From Collodictyon triciliatum (taxonomy: Eukaryota > CRuMs), in NCBI GenBank assembly GCA_043381765.1, contig JBHJMP010001100.1:1-24138 (forward strand): a DNA stretch of 24,138 nt, in the 5' to 3' direction. This document shows, piece after piece, positions 9,165 to 20,417 of the stretch. The notes below the pieces were generated by a model. It was not told the origin of the DNA. It made no database searches and saw only the letters and a program-made list of their open reading frames with translations. The translations under genes were made by a program, and so were the position numbers. How positions within the stretch are numbered: position 1 is the stretch's first letter; each line of letters starts with the position of its first letter.

Positions 9165-10869
9165 TTAATGCAAGACAGACAGATAGACAGGTCGGTAGAT
9201 GACTAGGTTGCAATGTAGTTCACGCACGGCACGATGAGCTTCTTCCTCAGTCTCAAAGGCAATGAGAGTACGGTTCAACCTAAAACAACAGAGAATGATT
9301 CGATACGGCAAATAAAAATCATATATACTAGCCGCCGAGATATGTATCAAATTGGGTCGGTTATGTTGACCAGTTCTATCTGTATTACAACTCACGCAGG
9401 AATGGATACGCTGGAGCCTGGGATGGTCTTGAATCCTTCCAGAAACTTGCCCACCAAGGAGAGCATAAGAGCAGGATTGCATCCTTGGAATGCAACAGTC
9501 TTACCAGGGTGTTCAAGGAATGTTTTGTGCTGAAGAAGCTCTTTAAACTTTGTTTCTGTTGCCTACAGGAGAAAGATGCGAAAACGATGACGGTCATGCG
9601 ATATTAAGTAGGGCATGGAAAGTTACGGCCGCGGTTTATGTGTCTGTCCAGGGAGTCAAAGCTGGGTATTTCCAAATGATTTGTGAGGCCTAAAGCATAC
9701 GTACCAAAATGACTTTTCCCATCGAGGTTCCAATAGAACTTTGCTTCAGTTTGGTATTTGCGTCAGTTTCAAGCTCCTTACCAAGTTCGACAAACCATTT
9801 TCCTGTGGGGAGGAAGTCCTCCTGTATATACATGAATCCATAAATTTAATTTATTGACCCGCATTTTGTTCGCCGCTGATGATATCATTCGCGTATATCT
9901 CTACAACTTTTTTTTTGTACATATCATGGAATGGAGGTAAAGATATGTAAACGCAAGGAAACACACTCGAGCATAAGAGTGTTGAGCCTTGACAACTTCT
10001 AGACCAGCATTCTGGAAATATCGCACGACATCACCATGTGTCAGGGTGCGAGACGTCGATGCGTATATCACATACTTGGATGGGGTGATTGGGGGTGATG
10101 GTCCTAATATGTAGGGTGTATGTAAAGTCACCGCACAAATCGTACAGACAAGATGGAGTTGGTTTGTTGAGATAGACGCGGCAAACTTCTGTCTAGGAGA
10201 GGGGCTCTTGACTTGTTGAAGTTTGAGAACTGGGGCCCTGAAGATCTTGAGGAGCCGTTCCGGTTGGAAGGGACGAACGATCCTACTCACAAGAGAGAGA
10301 GTAGTTATTCATGATAAGAGGACTATTTCTGGTGTATGTATGCACCAGAATTCTAACAGGAGAGACATAATTACTCCGTGTGGGTGCGGCAGGGGCTCTC
10401 TTGTTTGGCGCAGTTGTTGGGGGAGCCTCCACTGAGGGGGTAACCTGATAGAGAATCGAAGATATGCTATAAATGATGCCTTCGATCGCTAATATTTTGT
10501 TATGCTTTGGCTGCAGCAAAGTATAAATTACTCAAGGAAAGCTTACCTCTGAGCTTTCATGCTTTGCTGCTTGAGGCAAATCGATTAATAAAATATTTAA
10601 AAGGCCAATGTTGACCAAAAAAAAGGAGGAAAAGAGGAAAGCAGGAAAATAATAATAAAAAAATAAAAAAGGAATAGAAAAATAACAGCCTTCTTCCTCC
10701 ATGATTCATACAAAGCAGTAATAGAAGAGTGGTTAAATATGAAGCTGAGATCACCTGCGTGTGTGGAGACAAACTTGGAAAAAAGAGAGGAGCGTGCATG
10801 GAAAAAGGAGCCAGCCTGCAGCGCCTGCAACGGACTTGAGCCCAAGGTACGGTTGAAGAACAAACTCAT
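9165..10869 (-). CDS. Mitochondrially targeted RRM-like RNA-binding protein, 8 exons
   Basis: Exons (- strand): 10869-10755, 10566-10547, 10444-10375, 10282-10146 (or from 10285), 10074-9967, 9821-9705, 9562-9396, 9279-9165. All joins keep phase and give 282 residues. Residues 1-38 begin MSLFFNRTLGSS, carry Arg but no acidic residue, and look like a mitochondrial presequence. A Pro/Ala/Ser-rich linker follows. Two RRM-like folds come next: YVIYASTSRTLTHGDVVRYF through GKWFVEL and a helix, then KTVAFQGCNPALMLSLVGKF through RTLIAFETEEEAHRAVREL. The strand-helix-strand pattern and the FETEEEAHRAVREL stretch (typical RNP1 strand plus helix 2) support RRM. Aromatic RNP residues are only partly kept, so RNA binding is inferred. 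A role in mitochondrial RNA metabolism is likely, but I recognise no specific orthologue. The gene is transcribed divergently from the VPS9 gene. Confidence 0.7.
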
Positions 10870-11605
10870 TTTTTCGCCTGCGCTTCTAAACAAAAAGCAG
10901 GGGGTCGCGCTTCATTCTAGTTTTTGTCTTTATTTTTTGGGACATGCATATTCACACTTTTCTCTCAATGACAAACGCGATCCCAGATTAGTTTCTATTC
11001 ACTCTTGGTCTTGTCTCCCTCGCATTCGTGTTTCTCTCACTGCTTTTTTTCTCGAATCCTTTTGCTTCGAAGCAGACAGGATTTGCCAAACAAGCAGAGC
11101 GGAATCAAAGTAGCCACAAAGTTAGCCGACATAGCCCAAACAAATTCCACATCAGGAATGGAGATGTGATCTATCAAAAAAAATTCGTGCGTTTTGCACA
11201 AATGATACACACTGTCATGCTAATTTATTCTCCACTTATTTTGATAGTATATATATTTTTTTTGTCTATTTTTTTTTTTTTGCTTTGACTCCCGCTGTCG
11301 CTCTTGCTTATCTTCTCTTTTTATTTTGGCTGGGAAATACACAAGAAGAAAATAAAAAACACATCGTTAAAGGAAAGGCTTGAGGAGTCGTGTTTGCTCC
11401 TTCCGCTGCACGAGTTACCAGTAAATCAAACAGCACATCTCATCCTCGCGCTGCTGCAGACTTTCACGCGCCATTATTGTGCGGTCATCGTCTTTTTTTT
11501 TCGATCGCTTGCAACTCGAGTGTTCAAAAAGGACACTCCAAACGACCGTCCGATGCATCAGAGTCACCACCTGATTTTCCCGTCAAACAGCAGACCTTGC
11601 GACAC
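10870..11605. promoter_or_regulatory. Divergent intergenic/promoter region
   Basis: This 736-base space lies between the ATGs of the RRM-like gene (- strand) and the VPS9 gene (+ strand), so it should contain both promoters. A TATATATATTTTT stretch near 11249-11262, followed by a T tract, is a possible core element for the + gene, 340 bases before its ATG. The frame entering the VPS9 exon is open back to 11390 but has no earlier ATG. No other coding signal was found. Confidence 0.45.
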
Positions 11606-14600
11606 ATGGACGCCCTGCAGAGCGAAGGAAGGGATCGGGCCAGCGCAGAGTTGCCTCCAGGTGCATCCGCAGAGCACAAAGAGCAGCCATCGCAAGAGTC
11701 AAACAACTGGGATCCTTTGCCGGATGACCATTACACACTTGCAGAAGCAGAGACGGAGGCAGAGGCAGGGGCAAAAAGCCACTTGCACGGGTTTGGGTCT
11801 CATCAAAGACACTTGAACGCCGGGCCTCTGGAAACTCCGCCGATGCAGAGGGCCACAGCAGTGGAGCTGGCTGACATCCTTTCGTGCCCGCAAGGATTGC
11901 CCCTGGGCCAGACAATCAGAGAAGGCCATCCTTTGTCGCTGCCCGCTGTGCTATTCTCGTCTGATGAGCGCTCTTCACTGCTCGGCGATGGTTTAACTTC
12001 TGCTAACGGCTCCAGTGAGTTGCGTATTTGTCCTGCTAAGAACGCACCAAGAATCGTGAATCGTACTATCTTGATATTTATACAAGTGATTTCTAATTAT
12101 GATGTGATTCAATTTTTTTTCTCTTGAACTGGTTGAGGTAGCACGGTTATATGTTCCTATATAAAAGAATTATGTTGAATTTATGTCAGAGATTTCCTAG
12201 TACTCGCCGTCATTTCCTTTCTAACTATGCTTGCTCCAATCACCCACTAAATGTTTCCAACAAACAATCTAGACACAGACCACTTCAAGGAATTTTGGAG
12301 AACCATATCCCACCCAGATGCGGGTGTTCTTGATGTGCCAGTTCACGTTATTCCACAAGGCGGAAGCCACACACCAACGGGGCAGCCTCTATCCGGCCTC
12401 TTGGTACCCTCCGATGGGAATATACGCACTCCTCGTTTTCCAGCCCCTCGTTCGCTCTCTAAACGGCTTGACGACTGCTTGAAGCTGGGTGATAGTGGTT
12501 CCGACTTCAGTCCTCTCCATTCAGACTCTTCAGGTGTCCAAGAGACCCATGACCGAAGAACTGGACTTTCGACTGATATTCAAGTACATACCTCACTTAG
12601 GTACTGATTGTTCCCCAATCATAATTCATCTTTATTTCATGAGGCTATCCCAACCATAGCATCCAGTTATATACAATCTTGAAAATTTTTTCTATATTCG
12701 ATTGCAAGCATTTTCAAATGAAAGCTATTAACAACTTTATTTGACCTTTCTATCAATCTATATTTTTTTTTCGAAACTACAACTATCTTAAATGAAAGCA
12801 TGCACACAAACGCACCCTCTTTTCCCATTCATATGTCATTTGTACAAGCCATCAATATGACCTATTCTATTTTCTTTCTTCAGCGAAGCATCTTCTGGTA
12901 CGGAGCCAATAAATAATGATACTGCCTTTGCTGCATTCAGCCAACATCCAAAACTTAAAGTCCCTAAAGGTATAGAAAACATCGCTTTTAAAATATATTT
13001 GACCTAAGAAAATTAGCTTATTGTTTGTCACTTTTATAGAACTTTATGAGTCACCAGCGACTCGTAAGGAAGGTTTAAGCAAGTCTTTGCGGCCTTCTAT
13101 TTATACTGATCAACCTTTATTTAATGACGAGGGTGATTCTGATTGGGATATAATGAGGTGGCTCCTATTTTTTTTCTCTTCTTTTCTCTTCTTTTCTCTT
13201 CTTTTCTCTTCTTTTCTCTTCTTTTCTCTTCTTTTCTCTTCTTTTCTCTTCTTTTCTCTTCTTTTCTCTTCTTTTCTCTTCTTTTTTTGGGGGACTATCT
13301 ATACCCAAATATGATTCTTAATGATGAAAACACATATTTTCTCTTTAAGATATAAATGGTTTGTTATAGTCGTCCCCTTACCCAATATGATATAGTTCTG
13401 CACCCAAATCACCAAGCGGTCCTGTAATCAATAGTGATATGCCCTCATGTATGTATTTTTTTCTCTGTTTGCCTTTGATGGACAATTTAACGAAATATAA
13501 AAATGTCATTCATCGTGTTTTATTCGATTTTTCTTCTCTTTTTTTTTTATTTGTCTCCAGCCATCATCCAACAGCTTTAAGATAATAAAATTTTGATTTT
13601 TTCTTGAATTCGCTAAAAATGATTAATCTAAAGCGGCAGATGTACCGTCGTGGATTTCTGAACTCCGTTCTGCATGGCAATCAGAATACGAAGCCATGGA
13701 GGTCTGCCTCTGCACTCACTTACATTACTCTGCAAATTTCATTTAAGAAGATAGAAACCCAATATATCGACTCATATGTCTATGGTGTAAGTTCTTTTGA
13801 GTTTGCCAAATGAACTAAAATCATAAAAACTATATAATAAACAAATTGGTAGCGCCAAAGTACAGTCACCACACCAAAGGAACATAGCTCTCGTCGAGAG
13901 GTAGTAATTTTTTTATTTTTTTATTTTTGCTCCTTTTATTCTTGAATTGGAGCATTCTACTAACGCATCCATCTAGAGCATTGGTCGCTTTCGGATGATG
14001 CTCAATAAAATACACGATCGAGATGTAATTACCATTAAAATATGATTTTTATCTCCTACTTTTCCATTCTTCTCCATCAGAGTATCATGAAACTAAGTAA
14101 TCATAATTCGAAAACAGCTCTCTTATATATAAGATGGCCATAAATAATCATTAAAGCAAGTAAGGCATAGGCTACACATTTTTATTTTATATACCAATTG
14201 TAATTCGTCCCTGTTTTTTTTCTCCGTATATTGTCATTTATGTGTATCAGAACGAAATGAGCCGGGCAACTGTTGAAAAGCTAAGGACACGATACAAAGA
14301 TTTCATAGCCAAAAGGACCATCGTGATGATAAATACAGCAAAGGAAGCCGCTGCCCTCAAAGTTCAAGTATGTTGATTATCAAAGTGTATGTTTTAAGTC
14401 AGCGTAAACTAACCAATTAAACTTAATACTATTAAAATCACTTAGTCAAGCAAGGAAATAAAGTTTATGATGTGCCACGGACAAAAACCACTTGTTCCTA
14501 TGTAAAAAAAAAAAAATGCCTAAAATGAATTATGAAATAAAGAAAAGCTTTGCAATTTTTTATGTGAGAACCTCTCGATATGTCAAAAGTATGGTGCAGC

Positions 14601-15026
14601 AATTATAACTCATATAATTTAACACGCGCTTTCTTTGATATGTCGCAGGTATAGGAGACTAGGAATGTACAAGAATGCCAAGTTTGAATGCCTAGATTCT
14701 ACAGAAGAGCTTTTTATTCTCCAAATGAACCATGCTGTTGCACTTATGAGCGAATTTCTTGATATTGGATTATCAGTAACCTTAAGTTCTAATTTATTTT
14801 AAACTAAATGAAGGGAAAGGGGAGAATTAGAAAAAAAAATTATAATCTATATTGATAAATATAATTGTGAGAGTCCATTAATATGCTCGTATAAAAATAT
14901 TGTAAGGTTTATCGAGGACAAAAATTCCTTGACCCACCCTTGATAATTCAAAGTCTACCAGAAGGTAGGTCGTACCTGCGGCAAATCAAGGTATATACTG
15001 TGATTAACCCATGTATTGTGCAAAAA

Positions 15027-15065
<39 letters not shown>

Positions 15066-17046
15066 TAACGCTTTGTGAAATGGTTTGATTCTAATGAATT
15101 CTACATTCTAACAATAATTAGTGGCTTGAATTGAGAATAAAAGAACTGGAGAGACAGTTCACGGCCATTCGAAAAAGCGTACCGTCGCTTTGTCATGAAG
15201 ACCGAATAAACATTTTTCGGTAGTTCATTAGATATGAATGATTATAGTCAATACGTTACAGAAGGCTTAGATATTATTCGACGAGATATCACCCTGAGAG
15301 GTTTTTAAAATAGGAGCTTGATTGGAGGTACTAAACACAACCCTGAGCTGGGTTACCATGAAGAAGTGGAGCATCACCAAAGCACATTCAGAGATTTACT
15401 TTGTGATGAAAGATACCACAGTGGTTTGTTCATATGTTTACATGTATCGCCTGGTTAAATTATCTTTTCTATTGTAAACTATATAAATATTGGGTGTGTA
15501 CAAATAGTTCGAGAGCCATGATTCAATCCTCTGAATTCGATTTTATTTAATTTTATCTATGCAGGAATGAAAGTGCGGCAGTTCTTGCACATAGTAAACG
15601 AGGAGTCGAATGGAAATAATCCTGGGGATATCACAGACTTTATTCAGGTGGGTTGATTCTCTTTTACACTTTCCTCTCAATTTACACGTCCGCTACACAT
15701 ACTGTCTTGGTACGGGATATACAACTATAAATGCTGATGAAACAATTTAATTATCGCGAAGGAGTACTCTCAAGAGTTATGCAACGAATGGAACCTACAA
15801 GATACCATTCATATTTCAACAACGAATGTTTATTTGTCAAGAATAATATTTCCGAGAATTCAGAAATTCGTGTCTCGCTTTGATAGGTAACCCCACGGAT
15901 TTGATTGATATACATATTTTGCCTTTATATTTCCTTTTATTATACTGTGTAGGATTTTAGTTTTTTTTTTTTACAACAGCGGCGAAGAAAAAATGCATGA
16001 CATGCTTTACCCAAAGCTCATGAAAATGTACTTTGAGGAACAACTGGTCGAAAGTAAAGCAACTTACAAGGTGATATTGCTTTTATGATCTTTTCTTTTC
16101 TTTTCTTTTTTTTTAAAAAAACCCTTACCGCACACGGTTTAGTTCCTCCCACCTGGGAGAAAAATAGATGATGTGGTTCTTCCTGCATCCTCAATTTTGT
16201 CTGAGATTGGACTATATTGCGTAAACAAATTAATAAAAATTGTCTCGTAGATTTCTACTATAAGTAATCATTTATACTACTATCTTAATTATGATTTTTG
16301 GATCTTTTTTTTAAAAAATAAATCAAAAGGTTCCGTGCGACATTTCTTACTGTATTTTGCGTGCTGGCCGAAAGCTCGCTCAGGAAATTCATCAACTAGC
16401 CGGAAAGTCAGTAGAATTGGGTTTGTTTTTTTAAACCCAGAGGATGTCATACTCCACGCTTACCTCTCAGTGTAACATGCTCTTCATTAGGCTTTATTAG
16501 AACATAAACATTTTCATACTTCAAAATAGCTGCAGATGATATTTTGCCCCTATTCACCCAAGTAGTGCTTAACGCTGATTTGCCCTCAGTAATTTATCCT
16601 CCCTCGATAAAACCATGCTTTAACCCCTTACCAATTACAAGTTTTTTTCTATTTTTTTTTTTAAAAAAAAGTCACCCATCTTTACATTTCCGAATCAAAA
16701 AAATATGATTTAGCTTACAAAACATATTAGAAAGATATCATGGATTTGATTTTTATTTTGAAAATACGAGTAAGCTCTGAATCAAACACACAGGTCAATC
16801 AGTGCCTTGGCTTCTTGGATAGATTTTCCACAGAGCATGATGACATATCAGAGTTTGGGTACTGGAGGGCCACCCTTCGAGGTCTCGACTCGTTTCTTTT
16901 TATGATTTAAATGACATTAACTTCGTAGACGCCAAATATTATCGTGTGCAACTCTGTCTTGTATTTTTATATATGAAGCCTCCTCACTCCCAACATCTTT
17001 TATGATTGCAGCGTCCGTCTCTCACATCGCATCCCTGGGTAAGTAA
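11606..17046 (+). CDS. VPS9-domain protein (probable Rab5-family GEF), 23 exons
   Basis: VPS9 domains catalyse GDP release from Rab5/Vps21-type GTPases on early endosomes. Exons: 11606-12014, 12273-12600, 12884-12969, 13040-13157, 13396-13448, 13634-13701, 13748-13786, 13853-13900, 13977-14024, 14251-14367, 14446-14501, 14649-14775, 14907-14990, 15122-15219, 15314-15423, 15565-15647, 15762-15886, 15980-16070, 16143-16220, 16330-16420, 16530-16588, 16794-16881, 17012-17046. Every join is in phase, giving 812 residues. Residues 1-330 are polar and low complexity. About 340-620 is helical and unassigned (LRTRYKDFIAKRT, WLELRIKELERQF). The VPS9 core is about 650-812: FPRIQKF, then AADDILPLFTQVVLNADLPS, then EFGYWRATLRASVSHI. 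Asp755/756 and Tyr795 align with the Asp and Tyr needed for exchange in Rabex-5, so the domain looks catalytically intact. No ankyrin, SH2 or PX domain was recognised. The small internal exons and the C-terminal end are the least certain parts. Confidence 0.8.
13167..13288 (+). repeat. (TTTTCTCTTC)n decamer repeat in a VPS9 gene intron
   Basis: About 11 copies of a 10-base pyrimidine unit, flanked by T runs, fill much of the intron between 13157 and 13396. The purine-free strand is the sense strand. The open frames across it are repeat artefacts. Confidence 0.95.
15026..15065. repeat. (AAT)n trinucleotide microsatellite in a VPS9 gene intron
   Basis: About 12 AAT units lie in the intron between exons 14907-14990 and 15122-15219. 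Confidence 0.95.
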
Positions 17047-17386
17047 GATGAATCACACAGTAGCCAATCAAAGAGGCAAAGCAAAGAAATTCAATTCGCA
17101 GACCTATCCTCATCTTTTCTCTTTTTCTTTTTTTCCGCAACCTTTTACATCCTATGTACCGAATAAAAATGATAGTGATGGACAATCGCCTACAATACTA
17201 CGAAGTGAAGCAAAAAGTGTCTCGTTAACCGAAACAATAAGTATGTGATGGAAAAACTGGTCACTTATTCAATAACGCAGCATAAATAATGTAAATTATA
17301 CAAAATTCAGTTTATTGGATTCAGTTTGAAATGTAATTTAAAGAACCGGTCTACCATCAAAACCTCAATAAAATTGGCGAGAGAAA
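17047..17386. other. Convergent spacer, possible extra VPS9 gene coding sequence
   Basis: This lies between the likely VPS9 gene stop and the HMG-box gene stop. The frame of the last VPS9 exon could continue to a stop at 17248 if the 22 bases at 17039-17060 (GTAAGT to ACACAG) were removed. That adds about 60 polar residues (ANQRGKAKKF, SYVPNKNDSDGQSP). A 22-base intron would be very unusual, so I end the gene at 17046 and note this as an alternative. Confidence 0.4.
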
Positions 17387-18829
17387 TCAGTTTTCGTCCA
17401 GAGGTGCCCAAAAGAACGTATTTGGAATATCTCCATTATTGGGTGACTCACCCAACCGAAAAGATATACGAGAATCACCCAAACCTGCCCTGGTCTGATC
17501 GATTTCGGCATTCCTAGACTTTGTCAAGTCTAGTGCGAGGTCTGCATACCGCTGACGAATCTCACAACTAGACAACTTCCATTCGATAGATGTTTCTCTT
17601 ACAAATGCGTGGTTGTTAAAAGCAATCCCATCCTTTTTTAAGGCACTTCTTTTCTCGGTCAAAAAGGCCATGAATCCATTAATTGGTCTTTTCTTCTTTG
17701 GCTTCGTAGATTTGCCAACTCTATTTCTTTTTTCGAGGAGAGGATCTAATACTGGTGAATGGATACGAATTGAAATCAGATTGAAGGGAACCGTAAAATG
17801 ATAATGCAATTTCCATATGCGACTGCTTTTTTCAATTCCTAATGTTTTTTTTTTTTGGCTTTGTTCTTTTTCTTTATTTGCCTTTTTTTTCTTTTTTGTA
17901 AAATAATATATAAATAGAGAAAGATAGAGGTATAATAACACAGGCTGCAGAGGTGTTTGGGTGGTTAGTAAAATATCTTGTCACCAAAATTTGAGGAGAC
18001 TTCATGTACCTTTAGACTCACTAGGACTGTCACCTCGGTCAGATGAGACCTTCCCATTACACGTTGGGGTAGCGTCTGTTAATTCTTGTTCTTCAAGCTG
18101 ATAGTCCTTCGGCGAGTCCTCGTCATTCCGTCTAGGTCTTCGTTGGTCACTATTTTCTGAACTCCCAGAAAGGGAAGGAATGTCGGGATTTTTGTCCCTG
18201 CTGCATAATTTCTTTGATTTTCGCATGGACGGATCTACAAGGATGAAATTTGGAGAATTACTGGAGTTTGGAGTCAGCAGAAAGCTTTCGGTGAGGTGTC
18301 CGTGCTTGTCATACTTTGCAGTATGAGATGCATCCTCGGCTGATTCGCACCCTGCTTTACCCTCATTGAACTTTGTGTGTGTTTGTGGATGGAAGGAAGC
18401 ATCCATGTCATAGGGATTCTTTTTGAAATCTTGTGCTGGGTAACTGAATGATGAATTTGGTGTTTTTCCAAGGAAAATTCTCATTTCTGACCTTTGGCTG
18501 GAACTGCTGTTGGTAGATTCAATTCGCTGCTCTTCCTGATTCATCTCGAGATATTCCTCGCCACAGAAAGCACTGGTCTTTGTTAAGTTCACTGGGCAAA
18601 TAAAGTCATTAAATTTGGTATCATGGTGTGTTTGCCGTGCACCATCAAATGATGTGATATCCACATATTTTGCACCGGCATTGCAGCACAAGCTGTATAA
18701 TTCATTATTGGAGGCTTTTGTTAGACTAACAAATGGTCCTGTCTTGATTGCTGAGCATCTTTCTTGCATGTGATAAAGCGTATCAAAATCTCTATCGTAA
18801 ATATCCGAAGTCTTCGACTCTCTAGGCAT
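17387..18829 (-). CDS. HMG-box DNA-binding protein, two exons
   Basis: Exon 1 is 18829-18010 and exon 2 is 17751-17387. Donor AAAG/GTACAT and acceptor CACCAG/TATTAG join in phase to a 394-residue protein. Residues 1-273 are polar, Ser/Asn/Asp-rich and without a recognised domain. A basic stretch (KSTKPKKKRP, about 287-296) probably serves as nuclear signal and leads into the HMG box at about 292-357. That box contains RPINGFMAFLTEKR, then IEWKLSSCEIRQRYADLA, the usual first-helix Phe and mid-box Trp-Lys with the RxxYxxLA helix. The arrangement (one C-terminal box with RPxNxF) resembles sequence-specific HMG factors of the MATA/SOX type more than the nonspecific HMGB type. A regulatory or sex-related role is therefore possible but unproven. 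The start has A at -3. The gene converges with the VPS9 gene. Confidence 0.75.
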
Positions 18830-19020
18830 TTGGGGAAAAAAAAAGTACCGTCAGTGCAACCAGTCATTCATAAAAAAACAAATAAATAATTGTTCAACTT
18901 ATAGGAACGGCAACTTTTAATTTAAAAAAGAGAGATCATGTATTCATAATTACAAACAAACAACAAACCATCACATATTAGAATACAGATAAATCTATGA
19001 TTTAAATTAAATTGTATCAT

Positions 19021-19284
19021 TTACGTTTGCTGCCTTTGTTCAAAATGTACAGAATGGGCTACATCAAAATCTGAAAATAAGCTATTCACAAAATCGATCA
19101 TCTCTTCTTGGTCCTCAGAAATATCTCTAAAACGATTTATGGACTTGAATCAACCCATGACATTTGCGTGAGTGATTTACACGCAGAAAAAAAGAAGGGC
19201 ACTCAAGTAGGGGGAAAAAAAAAGAAGGGAGAAGTACCTTCCCGACATATCTTTCAGCTAATTTTATCAATTTTATTTTAAATC
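19021..19284 (-). CDS. 3' exons of an unidentified gene
   Basis: Two exons are supported: 19284-19238 (FKIKLIKLAERYVGK) and 19143-19021 (SINRFRDISEDQEEMIDFV, then a short acidic/polar tail and TAA at 19023-19021). They join in phase 0 across GTACTT to TTCAAG. The acidic helical ending has normal codon use and lies 191 bases upstream of the HMG gene start, on the same strand. The preceding exon must end in phase 1 and was not found with confidence. Function unknown. Confidence 0.5.
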
Positions 19285-19429
19285 CTGTGACACCTTAATT
19301 TATTAAAATTGTCAGAATATTCGAGCTTTTTCACAGTGTATGATGAGTATAATTAAAAATTGTATTAGGACATGGAATAAGTGTTTCTGAATTAATCACT
19401 CTCTTTTATCTGCCTTCAATAGCCTCTCG

Positions 19430-20230
19430 TCATTTGATAAGATCAATAATTGCATATTGGATTTGAAGACTAAACAAAATGTCTCTGTAAAGGCAGGTAG
19501 GGGCACTAAGGGATGAAATGTAATGACAGTTGTAATAAATAACAGAAAGGAATTTTTTTGGAGCAAAATGAAGGACAGGAGGATACAACATTACAGATGT
19601 AAAAGTTGAGTTTTGTTTGAGAGAAATGTAAAACGTCGTTGAAAATTTGTAGAAAACATATTCGACGCTTAACCACCTTGCGAGGGTGAGATTGAAGCGT
19701 GAAGTAATATGTGTTTCATTCGTGGTGCTGATGATGTTTGCTTCAAGTCCTCCCTTCTCGCGGATGGTGTAAGGTAGAATATATGTGGCTGGTGGTATGC
19801 GGACCATTCGTAACAGTAGTTGATTTGAAAGCGAGATAAAAAATTCCGACATTGCTACTTGTGACACGGAGCCTCGTTCTTCCAATCAGTGATTATTATT
19901 TTTTTGATGGACCCGTGGTGGTTTGGGTTGCTTTATACCAACAGTTGCTCCAATACGAGAGGTACTGCAACCCGGGTACTTTAACCAGGTGGGTTATAAG
20001 GGTCTTGTGTGTCCTGTTGAAGGGCATGGTGGTTATGCTGCTGGACTTTTTGTGGTTGGGGTTGGGAAAACATGTGGTCGCTGGTCGCCAGGAACAGAAA
20101 TCGCGTGGTGCGACCAACATCTGAAAGAGGAAATAATTTGAATTTCAAATGCTAACAATGCTGCAGGGGGTGGTAGACCAGAAAAGAAATGTCGTGGTGC
20201 ACTTGGCGCGTACGCAGAGCAAACACTCAC
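19430..20230 (-). other. Possible upstream exons of the same - strand gene, unresolved
   Basis: This stretch is richer in G+C than the flanking introns, and several - strand frames look coding. One starts MSEFFISLSNQLLLRMVRI near 19852 and can splice at 19672 to 19487 to end at 19430. An overlapping frame (SSNVGIFYLAFKSTT) also looks plausible. Further upstream a strong acceptor (TTATTTCCTCTTTCAG, ending at 20122) precedes a third candidate exon. I could not choose a consistent chain, so no product is given. Confidence 0.3.
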
Positions 20231-20249
20231 CCATAATCACAACTTACTC

Positions 20250-20253
20250 GTAC

Positions 20254-20326
<73 letters not shown>

Positions 20327-20387
20327 TANNNNNNNNNNNACACATACACATACACATACACATACGCATGCACATACACATACATAT
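20250..20387. repeat. (CATACA)n microsatellite with an 11-N assembly gap
   Basis: About 20 units of the hexamer CATACA are visible, interrupted by 11 N at 20329-20339 and by a few variants near the 3' end. The gap is inside the repeat, so the real length is unknown. It sits immediately upstream of the retrotransposon remnant. Confidence 0.97.
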
Positions 20388-20417
20388 TCAATAATGTGAG
20401 AATGTAAAAATCTAAAC

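Noticed and set aside
10739-11113. 124-codon + strand frame upstream of the VPS9 gene
   Set aside because: It overlaps the first exon of the RRM-like gene antisense, and its remaining part has no coding features.
11390-11605. N-terminal extension of the VPS9 protein
   Set aside because: The frame is open but contains no ATG before 11606, and no acceptor with supporting upstream exon was found.
12251-12272. ATG at 12251 as a separate gene start
   Set aside because: An in-frame TAA precedes it, but the acceptor CTAG at 12269-12272 joins the downstream sequence in phase to the exon ending at 12014, so it is an internal exon.
20250-20387. Long His/Ile repeat protein or CRISPR-like array
   Set aside because: It is a plain hexamer microsatellite with no spacers. 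The open frame is a consequence of the repeat lacking stop codons.
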